33,536 nucleotides of DNA from an uncultured Alphaproteobacteria bacterium (GCA_937891825.1 CALAHN010000147.1:1-33536), one strand, 5' to 3'; positions 24,294 through 33,424 are shown, counted from the stretch's first letter. Translations and numbers: made by a program. The notes: generated from the letters alone by a model not told the origin.

Positions 24294-24986
24294 ATGCACC
24301 CCTATCAGCTTCCCGCCGCCGCGAAAGCCTTGGTCGCCGCCAAGCTTGGCGCTAGCCACAGCATGACGGGATTTACGCCGGCGAAGACTGCTTTGCTGGT
24401 GGTCGACATGCAGAATTACTTCATGGCGCCGGGCCAGCAGCTTGAAACCCCGGTTGCGCGCGCGATCGTGCCGAACGTCAACCGCCTGGCCGCGGCCTTG
24501 CGCGCTGCGGGCGGCATCGTCGTCTGGATCCGCAACCGCACGCCGGAAGGCTCAGACGAGGATTGGCCATCCTATTCCAGCCGGTATTCGCCGGAGAAGT
24601 GGTCGATCCGCGATGTGGCGATGAAGCCGGACGCATTCGGGTTCGAGTTCTGGCCGGAGCTCGATCGACGGCCGGGCGACCTTGAGGCGGTCAAGACCCG
24701 GTTTAGCGCCTTCATCCAGGGGTCGTCCGACCTTCAGGCGCAATTGGCGCCGCTTGGCGTCGATACGGTTCTGGTCACGGGCGTCGCGACCAACATCTGC
24801 TGCGAATCGACCGCCCGCGACGCCATGATGCTGAACTATCACGTCGCCATGATTTCAGACGCCTGCGCGGCGCCGACCGACGAGCTGCATGCCGCGACGC
24901 TGACCGGGTTCCATCAGTTCTTCGGCGACGTGCTGGAGACCGATGAAGCGATTGCGTTGCTCGGGCGGAAGGCGGCGGCGGCCTAG
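24294..24986 (+). CDS. Isochorismatase-like cysteine amidohydrolase
   Basis: A 230-residue cysteine hydrolase of the isochorismatase superfamily. The Asp-Lys-Cys triad is visible: Asp38 (LVVDMQNYF), Lys134 (VKTRFSAF) and Cys169 (VTGVATNICCES); the usual residue after the nucleophile, Val, is here a second cysteine. The arrangement fits N-carbamoylsarcosine amidase, biuret hydrolase or ureidoacrylate hydrolase-like enzymes more than isochorismate lyases, which carry an aryl-carrier domain. The ATG at 24294 has a strong AAGGAG 7 bases upstream; longer in-frame reading through the intergenic region is rejected. It is flanked by a carbamoylase and an amidase, supporting a role in amide or ureide breakdown. 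Confidence 0.92.
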   Translation: MHPYQLPAAAKALVAAKLGASHSMTGFTPAKTALLVVDMQNYFMAPGQQLETPVARAIVPNVNRLAAALRAAGGIVVWIRNRTPEGSDEDWPSYSSRYSPEKWSIRDVAMKPDAFGFEFWPELDRRPGDLEAVKTRFSAFIQGSSDLQAQLAPLGVDTVLVTGVATNICCESTARDAMMLNYHVAMISDACAAPTDELHAATLTGFHQFFGDVLETDEAIALLGRKAAAA

Positions 24987-25073
24987 ACAATCGCCCATCG
25001 CCTGACCTGCTGAATTTTTCCGCCAGCGCAGCCAGTCGCTCCGCCACGGCATAACGTCTGATTGGAGGCTTCG

Positions 25074-26693
25074 ATGTCGGCAGACCTTGATTTCGTGACG
25101 ATTGCGGAAGCGGCGAAGCTCATCCAGACCCGGAAGCTGTCGCCGGTGGAGCTGACGGAGGCGAAGCTTCAGCGGATCGCCCAGCATGACGGATCGGTGA
25201 ACAGCTTTCGGCTTCTGCTTGCCGATGCGGCGCTGGCGGACGCGCGGCGCGCGGAATCGGAGATCGCGCGCGGCGCCTGGCGCGGTCCGCTCCACGGCAT
25301 CCCGGTCGGCTTGAAGGATATTTACAACACCGCCGGCGTCGCGACGACGGCGCAGTCGGCGGTGCTGCAGGACCATGTTCCCGAGGAGGATGCGACGACG
25401 GTGCGGCTGCTGCGCGAGGCCGGCGCCGTCATCCTAGGCAAGCTCACCACCTATGAGTTCGCGCTTGGCGGCTCGTCCTTCGATCTGCCCTGGCCGCCGG
25501 CCCGCAATCCCTGGGATACCGGCCGCGATCCCGCGGGATCGTCCTCCGGCTCCGGCGCGGCGACGGCGGCTGGGTTCTGTCTGGGCGCGATGGGGTCGGA
25601 TACGGGCGGCTCGATCCGGGGGCCGGCCGCCTGGTGCGGCGTCGCCGGCATCAAGCCGACCTATGGCCTGCTCAGCCGGCGGGGCATTCTGCCGTTGTCG
25701 TTCTCCCTCGATCATGCGGGGCCGCTCTGCTGGACCGCTGAGGACTGCGCCCTGATGATGGATGCGCTCGCGGCGCACGATCCCCTGGATGCCGCAAGCG
25801 CCAATCCCGGGCCGATCGATTTCGCGGGCGCGATCGGCAAGGGCGTCATGGGGCTCCGCGTCGGCGTCGTTCGGCATTTCTTCGAAAACGAGGTCGCGAC
25901 CGATCCCGAAGTCGTCGCCGCGCTGGAGGAAGCCTTGAAGGCGCTTCAAGCCGCCGGCGCCCAGGTCGCCGATGTGACGATGGCGCCGTTCGCCGAATAT
26001 AACGCGGTCGGCATGGTGATTTCCCGCGCGGAGGCTTTCGCCATCCATGAGCACTGGCTCAAGACCTCGCCGGAGAAATACGGCGCGTTCGGCCGCACGA
26101 GGCTGATGTCGGGCGCCTTCATTCCGGCATCGGATTATGTGAACGCGCTCCGGCACCGCGCAAGGCTGATCGCGAACTATGGCGCCTTGATGCAGGACAT
26201 CGACATTCTGATCCTGCCGGCGGCAAGCGGCGTTGCGGAAGCGTTGGGCGCCGATTCTATGTCGGCGCCGGTCGAAAAGTCGCCATTCTTCAGCCGCGTC
26301 TTCAATGTGCTCGGCGGGCCGGCGGTATCGATCTGCAGCGGCTTCTCGAAGGCCGGTCTGCCGCTGTCGCTGCAGATCGCCGGGCGGCCGTTCGGCGATG
26401 CGCTGACATTGCAGGTCGGCGACTTTCTGGAGAAAGCCTTGGGGTCGAGAGATCGGCGGCCCGACCTCATGCAGAAGACGCCGCTCGTCGAACTCGCTCA
26501 GCCCGAAGGCGCGGCGAGCGCGGCCTTCGCCGCCCGCATGCAGGCCATGGGGCTGCCGGCGCTTGCTTCAGGCGAAGTCGCGACGCTGGAACGCATGGCG
26601 GCCGGCATCATGAACTGGGGCATCTTCCTCCGCGAACCCCGGCCCTATGCGGAAGAACCGCCGAACGCGCTGCGTCTGGCGGCCCCCGCATAG
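25074..26693 (+). CDS. Amidase signature family protein with C-terminal extension
   Basis: A 539-residue amidase-signature hydrolase. The triad is Lys81 (VGLKDIYNTAG), Ser156 in AGSSSGSG and Ser180 in SDTGGSIR. It is a paralogue of the amidase at 21224-22624 (both carry KLSPVELTEA, RGPLHG and FDLPWPPARNP), but is about 70 residues longer. After the usual end near residue 455 comes an Ala-rich, probably helical tail with no motif I recognise. The ATG at 25074 has GGAGG 5 bases upstream. It lies 87 bp after the isochorismatase-like gene on the same strand and ends 13 bp from the convergent carboxylase. Substrate unknown; a product of the neighbouring amidohydrolases is plausible. Confidence 0.92.
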   Translation: MSADLDFVTIAEAAKLIQTRKLSPVELTEAKLQRIAQHDGSVNSFRLLLADAALADARRAESEIARGAWRGPLHGIPVGLKDIYNTAGVATTAQSAVLQDHVPEEDATTVRLLREAGAVILGKLTTYEFALGGSSFDLPWPPARNPWDTGRDPAGSSSGSGAATAAGFCLGAMGSDTGGSIRGPAAWCGVAGIKPTYGLLSRRGILPLSFSLDHAGPLCWTAEDCALMMDALAAHDPLDAASANPGPIDFAGAIGKGVMGLRVGVVRHFFENEVATDPEVVAALEEALKALQAAGAQVADVTMAPFAEYNAVGMVISRAEAFAIHEHWLKTSPEKYGAFGRTRLMSGAFIPASDYVNALRHRARLIANYGALMQDIDILILPAASGVAEALGADSMSAPVEKSPFFSRVFNVLGGPAVSICSGFSKAGLPLSLQIAGRPFGDALTLQVGDFLEKALGSRDRRPDLMQKTPLVELAQPEGAASAAFAARMQAMGLPALASGEVATLERMAAGIMNWGIFLREPRPYAEEPPNALRLAAPA

Positions 26694-26706
26694 ATCGGCG
26701 GATCCG

Positions 26707-29700
26707 CTACCAGGCGTCAATCATCGGCCGCTTCTTGCCGGCGCGGGGCGGCGGCGGGCGGTTCGAGGCGAGCAGGTTGGCGAGCCATGTGCGCGATTGC
26801 GCCGGATCGATCACGTCGTCGATGCCGAAGCGGGTCGCGCGCTCCAGGGCCTTGCCGTCCTCATAGGCTTCCGCGACCATTTTCTCGTAATAAACCCGTC
26901 GGGCTTCCGGGTCGGCGATCGCCGCCAGTTCCGCCCGGAAGCCAAGCTTGAGCTGCCCTTCAAGGCCCATCGGTCCGAATTCCCCGGTCGGCCAGGCGAC
27001 CGTCGACATCGGGCTGCGGAAGTTGCCGCCCGCCATGGCGATGGCGCCAAGACCGTAGGCCTTCCGGGTGATGAGGGTGAAATAGGGGACGGTCAGATTG
27101 CAGGCGACGACGAACATCCGGGCCGCATGGCGGACGAGCGCCGTTTTCTCGACCTCGGGCCCGACCATGATGCCGGGCGTGTCGCAGAGGTGCAGGATCG
27201 GCACGTCGAAGGCGTCGCAGAGCTGCATGAAGCGCGCGGCCTTATCGGCGCCGTCGCTATCGATGGCGCCGCCCAGCATGGCCGGGTTGTTGGCGACGAC
27301 GCCGACCGCGCGGCCTTCGATCCGCATCAGGGAGGTAATCATCGTCCGGCCGAAGCTCGGTCGAAGCTCCAGCACTTCGCCTTCATCGGACATCACCTCG
27401 ATCACCCGGCGGACGTCATAGACGCGGAGGCGGTTCTCCGGGACGATCCGGCGCATCTGGCGCTGGTCGGGCTCGGTCCACGACTTGAGCTTGCCCTGGA
27501 AGTAGGCCAGATAGCGTTTCGCCGTCTGGACGGCTTCCGCTTCGTCCTGAACCAGGAGGTCGACGACGCCATTCGGCGCCTGCACCGACATCGGGCCGAT
27601 TTCCTCCGGCGTGAACACCCCAAGCCCGCCGCCTTCGACCATGGCCGGCCCGCCCATGCCGAGGTTGGCGTTCTCCGTCGCGATGATGACGTCGCAGGCC
27701 CCGAGCAGGGCCGCATTGCCGGCGAAACAGCGCCCCGAGACGATGCCGATCATCGGCGCGAGACCGGAGAGCTTGCCGAAATGGCTGAAGGTCGTCTGGC
27801 CGACAAAGCCGCCGTAATCCACGTCGCCCGGACGCCCGCCGCCGCCTTCGGCGAACAGGACGAAGGGCATGCGGCCCTGTTCGGCGACCTGGAGCAATCG
27901 GTCCGTCTTCCAGTGATTGTGGACGCCCTGGGTCCCGGCGAAGACCGTGTAGTCGTAGGCCATGACGGCGGCGCGGCAGTCGGGATCATCGAATAAATCG
28001 CCATTGATCCGCCCGACCCCGGTGACGAGGCCGTCGGCAGGGCTGCGGGTCAGAAGGTCCTCCAGGCCGCGGCGCTGGCGCTGGGCCGCGACGACCAGCG
28101 GCCCGTATTCGACGAAGCTGCCGGGATCGATCAGATCCTCGACGTTCTCGCGGACGGTGCGCTGGCCGGTCTTGCGGCGCCGCGCGACGGCGGCGGGGCG
28201 GTTGGCGTCCAGATTGAGGTCGCGGCGCGCCAGGACCTCGGCCAGATCGGGGCGGATCTCGTCGAGATCGACCTCGTCCGCCGCGACTTCGGCCTCGCCG
28301 TCGTCGTCGACCGGCTCCAGGGTCATCAGCGCTTGCCCGTCCCAAAGGGTGTCGCCCGCTTCGACATGCAGCGCGCGCACGATGCCGGCGAGTTCGGCCG
28401 CGACCACATGCTCCATCTTCATGGCTTCCATGATCGCTAGTTGGTCGCCGCGCCGGACCGTGTCGCCGACCGCGACGGCGAGGGAAATGATCGTGCCTTG
28501 CAAGGGGGCCACGACCGCCGCCATGCCGTCCGCCACTTCGATGGCGTCGCCGGGCTTGGAGGCGGCCATGGCGCCCGTGCGCTCCGCCTGGCCATAGGCC
28601 AGCACGGCCAGCGGATCGGCGTTGTCGACCTTAGCTCCGGCCCGGCCGGGCGAGCGCTGGCCAGTCTCCGCGCCCGTCGGGAAATAGTGGTGGGGATGGG
28701 AATGTGGCGGCGCCGCGACGAAATCGGCCGCGCGCGCTTCGACAAACCGGGTATGGACGTCGCCGGCGCGCACCTCCGGGTCCAGGAGAAGGTTTTGCAG
28801 GAAGCCGATATTGGTCGGCGCGCCCGCGATATTGAACTCGCACAAGGCCCGGTAGCCCTTGTTCATCAGGTCGCCCAGATCGCTTGAGGCCGTATGCACG
28901 ATAAGTTTCGCCAGGAGCGAGTCATAGGCCGGGTTGGTGCGGTATCCGGAATAGCCGTAGCCGTCGACGCGGACGCCAGGCCCGGCGGGCGGCTCGAACG
29001 CCGCGAGGACGCCGCCGCCGGGTTTGGCCTCGCCGTCCGCGCCCATGGTCTCGGTGTTGATCCTGAGCTGCATGGCGAAACCGCGGGGAGCGGGCGTGCG
29101 GTCTCGGGTCAGGCCAAGCGCTTCCAGGCTCTGGCCGCCCGCAAGCTGCAATTGCAACTGGACAAGGTCCAGCCCGGTGACGGCTTCCGTCACCGTATGT
29201 TCGACCTGCAGGCGCGGATTGGCTTCGATGAAGAAGTAGGCCCCGGTATCCGCGTCGACCAGAAATTCGATCGTGCCGAGATTGAGATATCCGGCAGCCT
29301 CGCCAAGGCTGAGGGAGGCCGCGATCAGCTTGTCGCGAAGCGCCGGGTCGAGGCCCGGAGCCGGCGCCAGTTCGACGATCTTCTGCCGCCGCCGCTGCAA
29401 GGAGCAATCGCGCTCCCAAAGGTGCGAGACCGCGTTCCCGTCGCCAATGAGCTGCACCTCGATATGCCGCGCCCGGCGCACCATCTGCTCCACATAGAGA
29501 TTGCCGTCGCCAAAGGCCGATTGCGCTTCCGAGCGGCAGCGCTCGAAGGCTTCCGGCAGGTCCTGCGCGCTGAACGCCGGACGCATGCCGCGCCCGCCGC
29601 CGCCCGCGACCGCCTTCACCATGACAGCCCCGCCAGCCCCAAGGCTTTCGAGGAACGCCGTCGCATCATCCAGGCTGGTGGGCGCGGCGAGGCCGGGCAG

Positions 29701-30090
29701 CGTCGGCACGCCGACCTCGGCGGCCAGGGTACGGGCTGCATGTTTGTCGCCGAAGAGCGCCAGCGTCTCCGGCCGCGGGCCGACGAAGGTCAGCCCGGCG
29801 TCGGCGCAGGCCGTCGCGAACGCGGCGTTCTCCGAGAGAAATCCGTAGCCTGGGTGGATGGCCGTCGCGCCGGCGTTCAGGGCGGCGGCGATGATCGCGG
29901 CGCTGTCGAGGTACGCGGCGACCCCGCGGCCGGGGAGCAGCAGGGTCTCGTCGGCTTTCCTTGTATGCAAGCTGGCGGCGTCATCGGCGGGATGCACGGC
30001 CACCGTCGGCAAGCCGAGTTCAGCGGCTGTCCGACAGATCCGCGTCGCGATTTCGCCGCGGTTGGCGACAAGGAGTTTGCCCGTAATCAT
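26707..30090 (-). CDS. Single-chain biotin-dependent acyl-CoA carboxylase (BC-BCCP-CT fusion)
   Basis: A 1127-residue cytosolic enzyme that carboxylates an acyl-CoA using ATP and bicarbonate. Biotin carboxylase spans about 1-450: KAVAGGGGRGM (159-169), HIEVQLIGDG, ERDCSLQRRRQK and EANPRLQVEHTVTE. The biotinyl domain at about 525-595 carries EAMKMEH with biotin Lys558. The carboxyltransferase, about 630-1127, holds both halves: GTQGVHNHWKTDR and GRCFAGNAALLGACD in the first, DTPGIMVGPEVE and RKAYGLGAIAMAGG in the second. Most bacteria split these domains over separate subunits; the all-in-one order matches long-chain acyl-CoA carboxylases described in Mycobacterium and Rhodopseudomonas. ATG at 30090 is where homology begins, with GGAA 7 bases upstream. 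It is divergent from the monooxygenase gene. Chain-length preference is inference. Confidence 0.95.
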   Translation of the reverse strand: MITGKLLVANRGEIATRICRTAAELGLPTVAVHPADDAASLHTRKADETLLLPGRGVAAYLDSAAIIAAALNAGATAIHPGYGFLSENAAFATACADAGLTFVGPRPETLALFGDKHAARTLAAEVGVPTLPGLAAPTSLDDATAFLESLGAGGAVMVKAVAGGGGRGMRPAFSAQDLPEAFERCRSEAQSAFGDGNLYVEQMVRRARHIEVQLIGDGNAVSHLWERDCSLQRRRQKIVELAPAPGLDPALRDKLIAASLSLGEAAGYLNLGTIEFLVDADTGAYFFIEANPRLQVEHTVTEAVTGLDLVQLQLQLAGGQSLEALGLTRDRTPAPRGFAMQLRINTETMGADGEAKPGGGVLAAFEPPAGPGVRVDGYGYSGYRTNPAYDSLLAKLIVHTASSDLGDLMNKGYRALCEFNIAGAPTNIGFLQNLLLDPEVRAGDVHTRFVEARAADFVAAPPHSHPHHYFPTGAETGQRSPGRAGAKVDNADPLAVLAYGQAERTGAMAASKPGDAIEVADGMAAVVAPLQGTIISLAVAVGDTVRRGDQLAIMEAMKMEHVVAAELAGIVRALHVEAGDTLWDGQALMTLEPVDDDGEAEVAADEVDLDEIRPDLAEVLARRDLNLDANRPAAVARRRKTGQRTVRENVEDLIDPGSFVEYGPLVVAAQRQRRGLEDLLTRSPADGLVTGVGRINGDLFDDPDCRAAVMAYDYTVFAGTQGVHNHWKTDRLLQVAEQGRMPFVLFAEGGGGRPGDVDYGGFVGQTTFSHFGKLSGLAPMIGIVSGRCFAGNAALLGACDVIIATENANLGMGGPAMVEGGGLGVFTPEEIGPMSVQAPNGVVDLLVQDEAEAVQTAKRYLAYFQGKLKSWTEPDQRQMRRIVPENRLRVYDVRRVIEVMSDEGEVLELRPSFGRTMITSLMRIEGRAVGVVANNPAMLGGAIDSDGADKAARFMQLCDAFDVPILHLCDTPGIMVGPEVEKTALVRHAARMFVVACNLTVPYFTLITRKAYGLGAIAMAGGNFRSPMSTVAWPTGEFGPMGLEGQLKLGFRAELAAIADPEARRVYYEKMVAEAYEDGKALERATRFGIDDVIDPAQSRTWLANLLASNRPPPPRAGKKRPMIDAW

Positions 30091-30295
30091 CTGATATTCC
30101 GTTCCAAGCGTGTTTGAAGTGTGTCCTGTCAGGCGTTTCGGGGCCGGATGCGGCCAGTCGAGCGGCCAGTCCGACGCCTCGCCCAAGCGGGCATTACGTG
30201 TGATCCGGGCGAGAGGATATCCGCCGACCGCATTCCGGCCAAGGCGCGGCCCGGCCGCGATAGAGCGCTCCATTCAGGGTGCGGCGCGCGGTCCC

Positions 30296-30313
30296 GGCGG
30301 CGGCGGCGGCGGC
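30296..30313 (+). repeat. (GGC)6 trinucleotide tract
   Basis: Six uninterrupted GGC units lie 76 bp before the monooxygenase start, within the 299-bp divergent spacer 30091-30389. The rest of that spacer has high GC and shows no clear promoter motif or hairpin. Length change by slippage is possible; it may be simply a GC-rich coincidence. Confidence 0.7.
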
Positions 30314-30389
30314 CAGATTGCGGCGGCTTGGTCCGGGGCTGCGACTCCGCCTATTCTCGGGCATAGATCGTTGACCCCCGGAGAAACCG

Positions 30390-32195
30390 ATGAACCACGC
30401 CGATTTCAGAAGCGCGCGCGAGCGCGATGACCTTGAAGTGCAGCAAGTGACGGCCGGTTGGCTCGAAGCGTTCGAGGCGGCGCTGGCGAGCCAGAATGCC
30501 GACCGCGTTGCGGGCCTGTTTGTCGAAGCTGGGAACTGGCGCGACGTGCTGGCGTTCACCTGGCACCTGACGCCGCGCGTCGGCGCCAAGGCGATCGCGC
30601 AAGCGCTTGTGGCGCGGCAGGGAGCCGTCCAGGCCCACGGCTTCGAGATCAATCCGGAGCGGACGCCGCCGCGCCGGGCGAAGCGACTGGGCCAGGCGTG
30701 CATCGAGGCGCTCTATCGCTTCGAAACCGCCGTCGGCCGAGGCGAGGGCTTGCTGCGGCTGGTCCCGGCAGATGCGGGAGGCGCGGCCGGGCACAAGGCC
30801 TGGGTCTTCTCCACCTCGCTCGAGGAACTGAAGGGCTTCGAGGACAAGGTCGGCGACCGGCGCCCGACCGGCGCCGCATTCTCCCGGAATTTCGGCGGCG
30901 ACAACTGGGAGGATGCCCGGCGCAAGGCCCAGGATTATGCGGATCGCGATCCGACCGTTCTGGTTGTCGGCGGCGCCCAGGCGGGCTTGTCCATCGCCGC
31001 ACGGCTCAATCAGGTCGGCGTCGATGCGCTCGTCGTCGAGAAATGGCCGCGGATCGGCGATAGCTGGCGCAAGCGCTACCACTCGCTGGCGCTCCATAAC
31101 TCCATCCACGTCAACAATCTGCCCTATCTGCCGTTCCCGCCGACATGGCCGAACTACATTCCGAAGGACATGCTGGGCCTGTGGTTCGAGTTCTACGCCC
31201 AGGTGATGGAGATCAATCACTGGACCAGCACAGAATTCGCCCATGGCGTCTGGGATGACGCCGCCAAATGCTGGACCGCGACCCTGAAGCGCGCCGACGG
31301 GTCGGAACGCATCATGCGGCCCCGCCATATCGTCTTCGCCAATGGCGTCAGCAGTTATCCCTTGCAGCCGGAGATTCCCGGTCTCGACAGCTTCAAGGGC
31401 GACGTGCTGCATTCCGAAGGCTTCGACAGCGGCGAGCCCTATGCGGGCAAGCGCGCGATCGTCATCGGCACCGGGTCCAGCGCCAATGACATTGCGCTCG
31501 ATCTGCACAGCTTTGGCTGCCACACGACCATGGTCCAGCGCGGCTCGACGACGGTCGTTTCGATCGATCCCGCCGCCAAGCTGAACTACGCGCTCTATGA
31601 CGAAGGCCTGCCGGTCGAGGAATGCGACCTGATCGGCGCGGCCGCGACCCCGCCCATGATCGTGACGGCCTACCAGCTTGCGGTGAAGCGCATGATGGAG
31701 TTGGACAAGGACATGGTCGACGGCTTGAAGCGCATCGGCTTCAAGTACGATATCGGCGAGGATGGCACCGGCCATCAGATGAAATACCGGCGCCGGGGCG
31801 GCGGCTACAATCTCGATGCGGGCAGCTCCGATCTGATGATCCGGGGCGAAATCGACCTGCTGCAGAACGAACGGATCGAGCGATTCTGTCCGGAAGGCGC
31901 GCTGTTGAAGGACGGCTCGATCGTGCCGGCCGATCTCGTGATCCTGGGGACGGGCTATTATCCCCAGGGCGAGTTGGTGCGCCGGGCGCTTGGCGAGGAC
32001 ATGGAGGCGTGCATCGGCCCGATCTGGGGCGAGGGCGCAGACGGCGAGCTTGCCAACATGTACAAGCGCACGCCCCAGGAAGGCGCCTGGTTCATCGCCG
32101 GCAGCCTGACCCAGGCGCGCGTCTACTCCAAATATCTGGCGCTCCAGATCAAGGCGATGGAGGAAGGGCTGGTCGACGCATCGCCCTTTGAATGA
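30390..32195 (+). CDS. Flavin-containing monooxygenase with N-terminal NTF2/SnoaL-like domain
   Basis: A 601-residue two-part protein. Residues about 15-150 look like an NTF2/SnoaL-type alpha+beta domain (WLEAFEAALASQNADRVAGLFVEAGNWRDVLAF is its usual opening). From about 188 on it is an FAD/NADPH class B monooxygenase: FAD site GGAQAG (194-199), the FMO element FKGDVLH (335-341) and NADPH site GTGSSA (360-365). Such enzymes insert oxygen at N, S or carbonyl carbon, or act in YUCCA-like decarboxylation. The ATG has GGAG 8 bases upstream. It is divergent from the acyl-CoA carboxylase and convergent with an MBL hydrolase. The fused NTF2 domain may shape a second pocket; substrate unknown. Confidence 0.9.
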   Translation: MNHADFRSARERDDLEVQQVTAGWLEAFEAALASQNADRVAGLFVEAGNWRDVLAFTWHLTPRVGAKAIAQALVARQGAVQAHGFEINPERTPPRRAKRLGQACIEALYRFETAVGRGEGLLRLVPADAGGAAGHKAWVFSTSLEELKGFEDKVGDRRPTGAAFSRNFGGDNWEDARRKAQDYADRDPTVLVVGGAQAGLSIAARLNQVGVDALVVEKWPRIGDSWRKRYHSLALHNSIHVNNLPYLPFPPTWPNYIPKDMLGLWFEFYAQVMEINHWTSTEFAHGVWDDAAKCWTATLKRADGSERIMRPRHIVFANGVSSYPLQPEIPGLDSFKGDVLHSEGFDSGEPYAGKRAIVIGTGSSANDIALDLHSFGCHTTMVQRGSTTVVSIDPAAKLNYALYDEGLPVEECDLIGAAATPPMIVTAYQLAVKRMMELDKDMVDGLKRIGFKYDIGEDGTGHQMKYRRRGGGYNLDAGSSDLMIRGEIDLLQNERIERFCPEGALLKDGSIVPADLVILGTGYYPQGELVRRALGEDMEACIGPIWGEGADGELANMYKRTPQEGAWFIAGSLTQARVYSKYLALQIKAMEEGLVDASPFE

Positions 32196-32223
32196 CCGCG
32201 AGCGCTGACAGTCGGCGCCGGGG

Positions 32224-33087
32224 TCAGTCGTCGGCCCGTTCGTAATCCAGGCCGGTCTCCCGCTCCAGGACGCGGATGGCGCCCGGATAGGGGATGTGGG
32301 CGCCGGCGAGGCGGATGCCGCTTTTCGCGGCGCTCGCCATCAGCGCCAGACGGGTTTCGAGCGCCTTGGCGCGGTCCGCGTCGAACAGAAAGCCCCATTC
32401 CGGATGCTTGATCTGGAGGGCGGGCAGATGGATCGCGTCCGCCGAGATCAGCACGGGATTGTCCGCGCCAAGGCGGAACCCGACCTGGCCCGGCGTATGG
32501 CCCGGCAAGGCTTCGACCGCGATGCCGGGCAACGCCTCTTCCCCCGGCCGGATCGTCGTCAGGCGGTCGGCGTAGGCCGCCATGGCGGCAAGGGCGAACG
32601 GCGTCTGCGTCGCCTGGATGGCGTCATGCCGGGAGGGATCGCGCCAGAACTGCTGCTCCGCCTCCGAAACATGAAGCTGCGCTTCCGGATAGAGCGCCTT
32701 CCCGGCTTCGACGAGGCCGGCCGCATGGTCGCCGTGGAGATGGGTCATCAGGATGTCGGTGACATCCTCGGGATCGTAGCCGGCTGCATTGATCGCCCGC
32801 CGAAGATGGCCCAGCGAAGCGCCGCGCCGGGAGCCGTCGCCTGCATCGACCAGGCAAAGCCGGCCGCCGTCCTCGATCAGGAAGGCGTTGACTGAGATCG
32901 TCATGTCGTTGAGGTCCTGCCCGTCCACGATCGCCAGATCGTCGCCGACGCCGCGCACCACGTCAGGAAAGCGGGAGAGATCCATATCGAGATAGCCGTC
33001 GGCGAGCGCGATGAGTTTCGGACCGTCGACCGCGATGACGGTCGCGCTGCCGCCAGAGGATCTGATCCGTTTCGTGGTTTCGCCCAT
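32224..33087 (-). CDS. MBL-fold metallo-hydrolase
   Basis: A 287-residue metallo-beta-lactamase-fold protein. The metal motif HLHGDH is at residues 116-121, followed by LPGHTPGQVGF with the third histidine, ISADAIH with the bridging aspartate, and the terminal GAHIPYPG. The sequence class resembles quorum-quenching lactonases and other small hydrolases, without distinguishing between them. The first 20 residues have no clear signal peptide. ATG at 33087 is preferred because homology starts close by and GGAG lies 10 bases upstream; a longer in-frame start at 33201 would read through the divergent spacer. It is convergent with the monooxygenase (28-bp gap). Confidence 0.9.
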   Translation of the reverse strand: MGETTKRIRSSGGSATVIAVDGPKLIALADGYLDMDLSRFPDVVRGVGDDLAIVDGQDLNDMTISVNAFLIEDGGRLCLVDAGDGSRRGASLGHLRRAINAAGYDPEDVTDILMTHLHGDHAAGLVEAGKALYPEAQLHVSEAEQQFWRDPSRHDAIQATQTPFALAAMAAYADRLTTIRPGEEALPGIAVEALPGHTPGQVGFRLGADNPVLISADAIHLPALQIKHPEWGFLFDADRAKALETRLALMASAAKSGIRLAGAHIPYPGAIRVLERETGLDYERADD

Positions 33088-33118
33088 CGCCCGCAATCTC
33101 CGCTGTTCCAAGGTTCGG

Positions 33119-33136
33119 CCGCCAGTGTAGTGGCGG
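33119..33136. promoter_or_regulatory. Inverted repeat in the MBL/small-protein divergent spacer
   Basis: CCGCCA-GTGTAG-TGGCGG is a perfect 6-bp inverted repeat with a 6-base spacer, 32 bp upstream of the MBL gene start. It could be an operator for a dimeric regulator or a leader hairpin; no regulator gene is adjacent. Confidence 0.25.
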
Positions 33137-33232
33137 ATACAGAACCCGTCATTGGGGCTTGCAGGCAGGCGCTGAATGCCCACGTATTGCTGCAAGAACA
33201 AGCGTCGGATCGGCGTGCGGGAGGGGGGGCAG

Positions 33233-33424
33233 ATGCAGAAAATTCAAAGCTTCATGATCGAAGTGGATGGCGACGCCGGCGGCATCGTGATCGGCGATGA
33301 GCGCGGCTTTACGTTTCATGCATCCGTCCAATGGGCGTGGCCGTTGAACGGCAAACGCTACCAAGCCGTCGAGCAAGTCGAGCGGGAGCTTGCCGCGAAG
33401 CGCCCGGCCAAGGCGGCGCATTAG
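33233..33424 (+). CDS. Small hypothetical protein
   Basis: A 63-residue protein I do not recognise. It has no signal peptide or membrane segment; the central part GIVIGDERGFTFHASVQWAWPLNGKRY looks like beta strands, and the tail is a basic, Ala-rich helix. ATG at 33233 is chosen because a purine-rich GAGGGGGGG lies just before it; ATG at 33176 would add 19 residues but lacks a site. It is divergent from the MBL gene. Its TAG stop (33422-33424) is the first triplet of repeat copy 3, so the element may have replaced the original 3' end. Confidence 0.6.
   Translation: MQKIQSFMIEVDGDAGGIVIGDERGFTFHASVQWAWPLNGKRYQAVEQVERELAAKRPAKAAH

Noticed and set aside
28894-30117. A 407-codon open frame antisense to the carboxylase
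   Set aside because: The opposite frame encodes an unmistakable biotin carboxylase; the antisense product is rich in Arg, Asp, His and Gly without any fold signature.
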